Source of the DNA: Nitrospirota bacterium
Lineage (GTDB): Bacteria > Nitrospirota > JAOUDF01
Assembly: GCA_029859385.1 (NCBI GenBank)
Contig: JAOUDF010000163.1
Coordinates: 1 to 5,560, forward strand
DNA: 5,560 bases
Reading direction: 5' to 3'
The first letter of the stretch is position 1. Each line of letters starts with the position of its first letter. Both the position numbers and the translations under genes were made by a program. Of this stretch, positions 1 through 3,853 are shown piece by piece. Under the pieces are notes generated by a model. That model saw nothing but the letters and a program-made list of their open reading frames with translations. It made no database searches and had not been told where the DNA came from.

Positions 1-627
1 CGGTGTCACCGGGGCATGCGGGCCGACAAGGTCTACCCGTTGAAGGAAGGCGGGTTCCTCCATGCTCCCCATTTTGCCAAGAATTACCCCTGCGAGAACT
101 GTCATGTATCGGGTGTGCACGGACGACCCGGAGTCAAGTCCGACTGCAAGTCATGTCACCACGACCGGAAGATCGTCGGGCAGCAGCCCACCTGTAAAGG
201 GTGTCATCCCGCCCAGCACAAGATGACGCGCGGTACCGGGGGGGTGGGAATCAAGGACAATCCCGGGCTCATGCCCAGGGAAACCTGTCTTTCCTGTCAC
301 TTCAAGGAAGGAGAGAATCCTCGTCCAACGCTGGCGGTATGCGGCAATTGTCATCCGGCCAGCCATATAACCCTGATGCGGGATGGGCAGAATGCGGTAC
401 GGAAGACGATCAGCCGGATTCAGCTCCTGGAAAAGACGGCAACAGAGGCCGCCCAGAAGGGGCAACTCACCGCTCCGGCTGCTGAAGACGTCCGTAAGGC
501 CGCGCAAAATTTGAATTTTGTCTTGACAGACAAAACCATGGGTGCCCATAATATGGGTTATACCGACCAGCTCCTCGACCATAGTGAAAAGACATTCAGG
601 CGGGCGCTGGACCAGGTTCGTAAATGA
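1..627 (+). CDS. Multiheme c-type cytochrome, C-terminal part (5' end outside window)
   Basis: The reading frame is open from base 1, so the start lies outside the window; the ATG at 16 is internal. Five complete CxxCH heme c sites are visible: CENCH (91-105), CKSCH (145-159), CKGCH (193-207), CLSCH (286-300) and CGNCH (340-354). A Cys-His pair in codons 2-3 is probably the end of a sixth. Extra histidines between the sites could be distal heme ligands. The last 85 or so residues have no heme site and look helical. They contain GAHNMGY followed by LLDHSEK, which resembles the C-terminal His-bearing helix of NrfA/octaheme-type cytochromes (inference from pattern only). Such proteins work in the periplasm or at the outer surface in respiratory electron transfer. 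The signal peptide and total heme count cannot be seen, so no specific family or substrate is assigned. The gene ends 35 bases before atpZ and may be co-transcribed with it. Confidence 0.9.
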   Translation, partial: RCHRGMRADKVYPLKEGGFLHAPHFAKNYPCENCHVSGVHGRPGVKSDCKSCHHDRKIVGQQPTCKGCHPAQHKMTRGTGGVGIKDNPGLMPRETCLSCHFKEGENPRPTLAVCGNCHPASHITLMRDGQNAVRKTISRIQLLEKTATEAAQKGQLTAPAAEDVRKAAQNLNFVLTDKTMGAHNMGYTDQLLDHSEKTFRRALDQVRK

Positions 628-649
628 GCCCGGATATCTAAGCCTTTTT

Positions 650-654
650 GGAAG
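650..654 (+). promoter_or_regulatory. Ribosome binding site deciding the atpZ start
   Basis: GGAAG lies 8 bases before the GTG at 663. The alternative in-frame TTG at 648 would overlap this site and has no Shine-Dalgarno upstream of its own, so GTG 663 is preferred. Confidence 0.55.
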
Positions 655-662
655 ACAGGTTC

Positions 663-884
663 GTGTCCAAGGATAAACGTCCGGAACTCCAGCACTGGAG
701 TGATATCGCCACGCTCGGAATTTTCTTTGTAGTGGCCACGCTCATCGGGCTCGGGATCGGGCTTTATCTGGACGGCCTTTTCAAAACATCTCCCTGGTTG
801 ACGATCATATTCCTCTTCTTCGGGATAGCGGCCGGTTTCAAGAATTTCTTCGAGGTAATGAAGAGAGAGAGTCGGGAGCCGTAG
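663..884 (+). CDS. atpZ: AtpZ/AtpI-family F1Fo ATP synthase accessory protein
   Basis: A 73-residue protein with two predicted membrane helices (about residues 16-36 and 45-65). It has the family pattern: a glycine-rich first helix (GLGIGLYLD, Asp37 at its end), a short loop with a TSPW sequence, and a second helix starting near Trp45 with G54 and G58. AtpZ (AtpQ in N-ATPase operons) is an inner-membrane accessory protein of F1Fo ATP synthase. In Bacillus pseudofirmus it has been reported to act with AtpI in divalent cation uptake and enzyme stability. The start is taken as GTG 663 because of the Shine-Dalgarno at 650-654; a TTG at 648 would add five residues. It ends 12 bases before atpI, which supports a pair. 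Its usual neighbours atpB and atpE are not found downstream. Confidence 0.82.
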   Translation: MSKDKRPELQHWSDIATLGIFFVVATLIGLGIGLYLDGLFKTSPWLTIIFLFFGIAAGFKNFFEVMKRESREP

Positions 885-896
885 GTCACATACACG

Positions 897-1301
897 ATGT
901 CAACCGCTATCAGTCCAGAACTCAACAAGAGCGTTGAGAGGAAAAGTCTTTACCTCCTGCCGCCGGCCATCATAGCCGGCTATTTTTTAGGGGCAATCCC
1001 CGCTGCCGCCGGAGTGCTCGCCGGGGGAATTATCGGAATATTCAACTTCAGGTGGCTCCTGGGGACGATCGACGGGATCCTTAGCGGCTCCTCGACTCAG
1101 GCGAACGGGACCAACGCCCTTCTTCATTTTCTGAGGCTCGGGCTGGTCATTGCGCTTTTCTCCGGTCTCGTGTACCTTCATTACCTCAAGCTCGTCAACA
1201 TATTCGCGGCACTGGCCGGATTCACGGTGACACTCGTCATCTTTACCGTTGAGGCGGCGATCATGGTGCTGCGCGGAAATACCGCTAAAAAAGGCAGATA
1301 A
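897..1301 (+). CDS. atpI: ATP synthase protein I (AtpI-like), four-helix membrane protein
   Basis: A 134-residue integral membrane protein. Hydrophobic segments lie at about residues 18-33, 36-54, 75-96 and 98-125, the four-helix layout of the ATP synthase I chain family. GIFNFRWL follows the second segment, Arg80 lies inside the third and Glu119 inside the fourth. Members assist assembly or stability of the c-ring and may take part in Mg2+/Ca2+ supply; they are not catalytic. The ATG at 897 gives the usual family length, but the Shine-Dalgarno is weak. Co-location with AtpZ is the strongest support, because the sequence itself is poorly conserved in this family. In many deltaproteobacteria atpB would follow, but here ilvE starts 29 bases later. 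Confidence 0.75.
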   Translation: MSTAISPELNKSVERKSLYLLPPAIIAGYFLGAIPAAAGVLAGGIIGIFNFRWLLGTIDGILSGSSTQANGTNALLHFLRLGLVIALFSGLVYLHYLKLVNIFAALAGFTVTLVIFTVEAAIMVLRGNTAKKGR

Positions 1302-1330
1302 CGTTAACCTTTCAGGACAGGAAGAAGACA

Positions 1331-2245
1331 ATGGTACAACCCGTATCAAAAATCTGGATGGACGGAAAGATGGTGGACTGGGCCGATGCCAATGTTCACA
1401 TAATGACCCACAGCCTTCACTACGGCATGGCCCCCTTCGAGGGGATCCGCTGCTACAAGGGAGAGAAGGGCTCAGCGGTCTTCAGGCTCAAGGAGCATGT
1501 GGACCGGCTTTTTGACTCGTGCCATATCTGCCAGATGGAGGTGCCGTTCAGCCGCGAGGAGATTTCCCAGGCCATCCTCGATACGGTGCGGGTGAACAAT
1601 CTGGAGGAATGCTACATAAGGCCCCTCATCTACATCGGCGAGGGGGCCATGGGGCTGCTCAACCGGGGGAATCCCATCCGCGTTGCCATCGCCGCCTGGA
1701 CCTGGGGCGCCTATCTCGGCGAAGAGGGTCTTGCAAAAGGGATTCGTATCAAGACGTCGTCTTTCACCCGTCACCATGTGAACATCAGCATGACCAGGGG
1801 CAAGGTCAGCGGTTACTATGTCAACTCACAACTGGCCAAACGCGAGGTGGTGACCGCCGGCTACGATGAGGCGCTGCTTCTCGATCCGGAAGGATACGTG
1901 GCCGAGGGGAGCGGCGAGAACATCTTCATCGTGCGCAAGGGGGTACTCAAGACCACGCCACTGACCTGCGTCCTGGACGGCATCACCCGCGACTCCATCA
2001 TGCAGCTGGCCCGCGAGAAGGGGCTGAAGGTGGTTGAAGAGCGCTTTACCCGCGACGAGGTTTACATTGCCCAGGAGGCCTTCTTCACCGGCACCGCGGC
2101 GGAGATTACTCCCATCCGGGAGCTCGATGACCGCCTCATCGGTGCGGGAGAACCGGGGCCTGTCACCAAACAGCTTCAGGCCGCATTCTTCGATATCGTC
2201 AGGGGCAAGGATACCTCGCACGCTGGCTGGCTCACTTATCTATAA
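1331..2245 (+). CDS. ilvE: Branched-chain amino acid aminotransferase
   Basis: A 304-residue fold-type IV PLP enzyme, close to the 309 residues of E. coli IlvE. It catalyses reversible transamination between the branched-chain 2-oxo acids and Ile, Leu or Val with glutamate/2-oxoglutarate, in the cytoplasm. Visible signatures: THSLHYGMAPFEGIR (residues 26-40), RLKEHVDRLF (52-61), the PLP Schiff-base lysine Lys158 in GKVSGYYVNS (codon 1802-1804), Glu192 in AEGSGENIF that contacts the pyridine nitrogen, GITRDSI (217-223) and GTAAEITP (254-261). The C-terminal GPVTKQLQAAFF and GWL also match IlvE. A Shine-Dalgarno (AGGAAG, 1319-1324) sits 6 bases before the ATG. D-amino acid aminotransferase and ADC lyase share the fold, but length and the C-terminal motifs favour IlvE. 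The short gap to atpI leaves little room for a separate promoter. Confidence 0.95.
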   Translation: MVQPVSKIWMDGKMVDWADANVHIMTHSLHYGMAPFEGIRCYKGEKGSAVFRLKEHVDRLFDSCHICQMEVPFSREEISQAILDTVRVNNLEECYIRPLIYIGEGAMGLLNRGNPIRVAIAAWTWGAYLGEEGLAKGIRIKTSSFTRHHVNISMTRGKVSGYYVNSQLAKREVVTAGYDEALLLDPEGYVAEGSGENIFIVRKGVLKTTPLTCVLDGITRDSIMQLAREKGLKVVEERFTRDEVYIAQEAFFTGTAAEITPIRELDDRLIGAGEPGPVTKQLQAAFFDIVRGKDTSHAGWLTYL

Positions 2246-2252
2246 CTTGTGC

Positions 2253-2285
2253 GCGCCACTCCTTTTGAAAAACGGGGAGTGGCGC
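2253..2285 (+). terminator. Hairpin between ilvE and the TerC-like gene, without a U tract
   Basis: GCGCCACTCC (2253-2262) pairs perfectly with GGAGTGGCGC (2276-2285) across a 13-base loop. It lies 7 bases after the ilvE stop. No T run follows (TGATCGTTATC), so it is not a classic intrinsic terminator. It could be a weak terminator, an RNA-end protector for ilvE, or a structure in the leader of the next gene. Confidence 0.5.
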
Positions 2286-2303
2286 TGATCGTTATCTCAT
2301 TCA

Positions 2304-3050
2304 ATGATGGAACTTCTACTCGACCCCGCTGCATGGATGGCCTTTGCCACGCTTACGCTGCTGGAGATCGTCCTCGGGGTTGACAATATCATCTTCATCT
2401 CCATCCTGGTCGGGCGGCTGCCCGCCGATCGCCGGGATCTGGCCCGCAGAGTAGGGCTTGGCCTGGCCATGGGGACCCGCATTGCGCTGCTCCTCTCCCT
2501 TGCCTGGGTCATGAGCCTGACGGCGCCATTCTTTACCGTCCTTAATCAGGAGATATCCGGCCGCGACATCATCCTTCTGGCGGGAGGGCTTTTCCTCCTC
2601 GCCAAGAGTACAAGAGAGATTCATCTGGGCCTTGAAGGTGAGGAAGAGGGGGGCCATGCCGTCGCCGCAGCCTCTTTCGGTGCCATCATCGCCCAGATTG
2701 CCGTTATCGATATCGTCTTTTCCCTGGATTCGGTTATTACCGCCGTGGGTATGGCAGAGCACGTATCGGTCATGGTGGCGGCCATTGTAGTTGCTGTCAT
2801 GGTAATGATGGTAGCGGCCCCCACCATTGGCAGCTTTGTGGAGCGACATCCCACCATCAAGATGCTGGCTTTGAGTTTTCTCATTCTCATAGGCATGGCG
2901 CTGATCGCTGAGGGGCTCGACCTGCATATCCCCAAGGGGTATATCTACTTTGCCATGGCCTTTTCATTGGCGGTTGAGATGCTGAACATAAAATCCAGAA
3001 AAAGAAGGACTGCTGAACCGGTGCGGCTGAGGAAGCAGGTAGAGGAGTAA
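2304..3050 (+). CDS. TerC-family integral membrane protein (YgdQ-like), probable metal ion exporter
   Basis: A 248-residue polytopic membrane protein that resembles E. coli YgdQ along nearly its whole length, judged from memory. Shared blocks are LTLLEIVLGVDNIIF (residues 17-31), QEISGRDIILL (82-92), DIVFSLDSVITAVG (136-149), FVERHPTIKMLALSFLIL (178-195) and IPKGYIYFAM (209-218). Acidic residues inside the helices (Glu21, Asp27, Asp136, Asp142) are the conserved TerC set thought to bind the metal. Characterised TerC relatives (E. coli Alx, Bacillus MeeF/MeeY) export Mn2+; for this YgdQ-like branch Mn2+ export is an inference. The original link to tellurite resistance does not apply on this evidence. 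The tail after residue 230 is basic and cytoplasmic. Two ATG codons (2304 and 2307) compete for the start, and no clear Shine-Dalgarno precedes either. The gene sits between the 2253-2285 hairpin and a strong terminator, so it may form its own unit. Confidence 0.92.
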   Translation: MMELLLDPAAWMAFATLTLLEIVLGVDNIIFISILVGRLPADRRDLARRVGLGLAMGTRIALLLSLAWVMSLTAPFFTVLNQEISGRDIILLAGGLFLLAKSTREIHLGLEGEEEGGHAVAAASFGAIIAQIAVIDIVFSLDSVITAVGMAEHVSVMVAAIVVAVMVMMVAAPTIGSFVERHPTIKMLALSFLILIGMALIAEGLDLHIPKGYIYFAMAFSLAVEMLNIKSRKRRTAEPVRLRKQVEE

Positions 3051-3054
3051 CAAA

Positions 3055-3095
3055 TGTTAAAAAAGGGTCGGCATTCGGCCGACCCTTTTTTAACA
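3055..3095. terminator. Bidirectional intrinsic terminator
   Basis: A perfect 18-bp stem (3055-3072 with 3078-3095) closes on a 5-base loop. Its GC core GGGTCGGC/GCCGACCC is flanked by six A on the left and six T on the right, so each strand gives a GC hairpin followed by a U run. It starts 4 bases after the TerC-like stop and ends 17 bases before the stop of the convergent gene, so it can terminate both transcripts. Confidence 0.93.
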
Positions 3096-3112
3096 AAAAT
3101 CTGATAATATCG

Positions 3113-3526
3113 TTATTTAATCTTCTCAAGTTCGTCGCACAGAGCGTATATTTTGTCCAAACGTTTCTGCTGGACGCCGTGCGCGATTTTCTCTGCTTCA
3201 GCCTGTTTGCCGGCGAGTATAGCGGGCACCAGCTCTTTATCGCGGGTCTTCTTGAATGCCTCCCACAGGCCGGCCATCTGCTTGTGCTTGCCGATCTTTG
3301 GTTTCGGGACGTGCAATGAGGCTATCTTCGCGGTGACCGCATCGGCGGTGTCCTGAACTAACTTTTGCTGCTCTACCCCTCTCTTGGTCGAGTCTTTCAA
3401 CATAATGAGCAGCTGTTCCCTGGCATCCACTACCATCGCTTTAACATCGGCAAAATCACCTGCGTGTGCAGCGACAGACAGGAGTGAAAAAATAGAAAAT
3501 ACAAGAGTTGCCACGATCTTTTTCAT
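3113..3526 (-). CDS. Small exported helical protein, possible four-helix-bundle (4HB-like) domain
   Basis: A 137-residue protein with a clear Sec signal peptide: MKK, then a hydrophobic core, then an AHA cleavage site after residue 22. This gives a soluble periplasmic protein of about 115 residues, rich in Ala, Lys, Gln and Glu and almost entirely helical. The C-terminal half has WEAFKKTRDKELVPAILAGK followed by an Ala/Glu-rich helix and a final helix ending ALCDELEKIK. This spacing resembles the ligand-binding 4HB domain of methyl-accepting chemotaxis proteins, but here it stands alone with no transmembrane anchor after the signal peptide and no signalling domain. There is no heme motif, and one Cys lies near the end. 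Function unknown; a periplasmic binding or stress role is possible. The start is set at ATG 3526 because GGAGG lies 7 bases upstream; an ATG at 3544 would spoil the signal peptide. Confidence 0.85.
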   Translation of the reverse strand: MKKIVATLVFSIFSLLSVAAHAGDFADVKAMVVDAREQLLIMLKDSTKRGVEQQKLVQDTADAVTAKIASLHVPKPKIGKHKQMAGLWEAFKKTRDKELVPAILAGKQAEAEKIAHGVQQKRLDKIYALCDELEKIK

Positions 3527-3533
3527 AATGAGT

Positions 3534-3538
3534 CCTCC
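3534..3538 (-). promoter_or_regulatory. Ribosome binding site of the exported protein
   Basis: GGAGG on the - strand lies 7 bases before the ATG at 3526. It picks this start over the ATG six codons upstream. Confidence 0.85.
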
Positions 3539-3589
3539 ATCCAACTGTCAGGTTATAAGCTGTTTGACCTATACTCTTGTACTGCCTTA

Positions 3590-3613
3590 TTACATAAAAG
3601 TGGCACCTCCTTT
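3590..3613 (-). promoter_or_regulatory. Strong Shine-Dalgarno followed by an ATG-TAA start-stop
   Basis: On the - strand AAAGGAGGT (3613-3605) is a near-perfect complement of the 16S rRNA 3' end. Ten bases after GGAGG comes ATG (3595-3593), immediately followed by TAA, with a second TAA only one base further on, out of frame. It lies about 65 bases upstream of the exported protein's start. It may be a start-stop leader element, a ribosome standby site, or the remnant of a lost start. The sequence is clear; the function is inferred. Confidence 0.4.
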
Positions 3614-3635
3614 ATCCGGGTTACTATGCTTATGA

Positions 3636-3657
3636 GGGCGGGGATGCTCTGCCGCCC
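3636..3657. repeat. GC-rich hairpin in the leader region
   Basis: GGGCGG (3636-3641) pairs with CCGCCC (3652-3657) over a 10-base loop, inside an otherwise AT-rich stretch. No T run follows on either strand, so it is not a standard terminator. It could be a structure in the 5' leader of the exported protein. Confidence 0.4.
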
Positions 3658-3704
3658 ACTTAATGAAATCGTTTGTGAAGATCGAGCATAATTAAAAAAT
3701 GTTA

Positions 3705-3734
3705 ATGATAAGCCCGGTCATTTAATTCGGTAAA
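3705..3734 (-). promoter_or_regulatory. Possible sigma-70-type promoter for the exported protein
   Basis: On the - strand TTTACC (3734-3729, 4 of 6 to the -35 consensus) and TATCAT (3710-3705, 5 of 6 to the -10 consensus) are 18 bases apart. Transcription would start near 3698 and leave a leader of about 170 bases containing the hairpin and start-stop element. In an AT-rich region such matches arise easily by chance. Confidence 0.25.
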
Positions 3735-3752
3735 ATACATCAAGCGCCAAGA

Positions 3753-3784
3753 TAATATTAGAGGCCCTTAGGCCATTAATATTA
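3753..3784. repeat. Imperfect palindrome
   Basis: TAATATTA (3753-3760) and its mirror TAATATTA (3777-3784) flank a GGCC/GGCC pair (3763-3766 and 3771-3774) with a 2-base mismatch on each side and a 4-base loop CTTA. It begins about 70 bases past the kinase stop on the - strand. No U run follows its arm in the - direction, so an operator-like site or RNA structure is more likely than a terminator. Confidence 0.5.
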
Positions 3785-3827
3785 AAAAATATTAATAAAA
3801 ATACCAGCCCGAGATTTGCTTGAAAAG

Positions 3828-3845
3828 CACAAAAATCACAAAAAT
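3828..3845. repeat. Two perfect tandem copies of CACAAAAAT
   Basis: CACAAAAAT occurs at 3828-3836 and again directly at 3837-3845, ending 8 bases from the kinase stop codon. It may be a slippage product or part of a binding site. Confidence 0.6.
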
Positions 3846-3853
3846 TGAGATTA

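Larger units (their letters stand above)
3691..3796. repeat. Pair of A-rich direct repeats spaced 90 bases apart
   Basis: ATTAAAAAATGTTAAT (3691-3706) recurs as ATTAAAAAATATTAAT (3781-3796) with one mismatch in 16, offset by exactly 90 bases. Both copies have the same orientation. They could be regulator or nucleoid-protein sites, or low-complexity coincidence. Confidence 0.45.
3527..3853. other. AT-rich intergenic region between the kinase and the exported protein
   Basis: This 327-base stretch has no supported gene. It holds the 3' flank of the kinase gene and the leader and promoter region of the exported protein, both on the - strand. The part from about 3660 to 3856 is much richer in A and T than any coding region here. 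It carries a tandem repeat, a palindrome and a spaced direct repeat, listed separately. No intrinsic terminator with GC stem and U run is visible after the kinase stop. Confidence 0.8.

Noticed and set aside
151..582. A 143-codon - strand reading frame opposite the cytochrome.
   Set aside because: The + strand has five intact heme motifs. The antisense product has no recognisable features.
2316..2927. A 203-codon - strand reading frame opposite the TerC-like gene.
   Set aside because: The product is a His/Asp/Gly-rich low-complexity translation typical of the antisense of a membrane protein gene. The + strand matches a known family throughout.
3601..3617. TGGCAC on the + strand as a sigma-54 promoter -24 element.
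   Set aside because: The required GC at the -12 position is missing, and there is no + strand gene downstream.
3660..3689. A 9-codon - strand open frame (ATG at 3689, TAA at 3660) as a leader peptide.
   Set aside because: No Shine-Dalgarno precedes it, and there is no run of regulatory codons or adjacent attenuator.
3527..3720. A GEMM-type cyclic dinucleotide riboswitch in the leader of the exported protein, as often seen upstream of Geobacter exported proteins.
   Set aside because: No recognisable GEMM core or tetraloop-receptor pattern was found by eye on the - strand. A covariance-model search would settle it.
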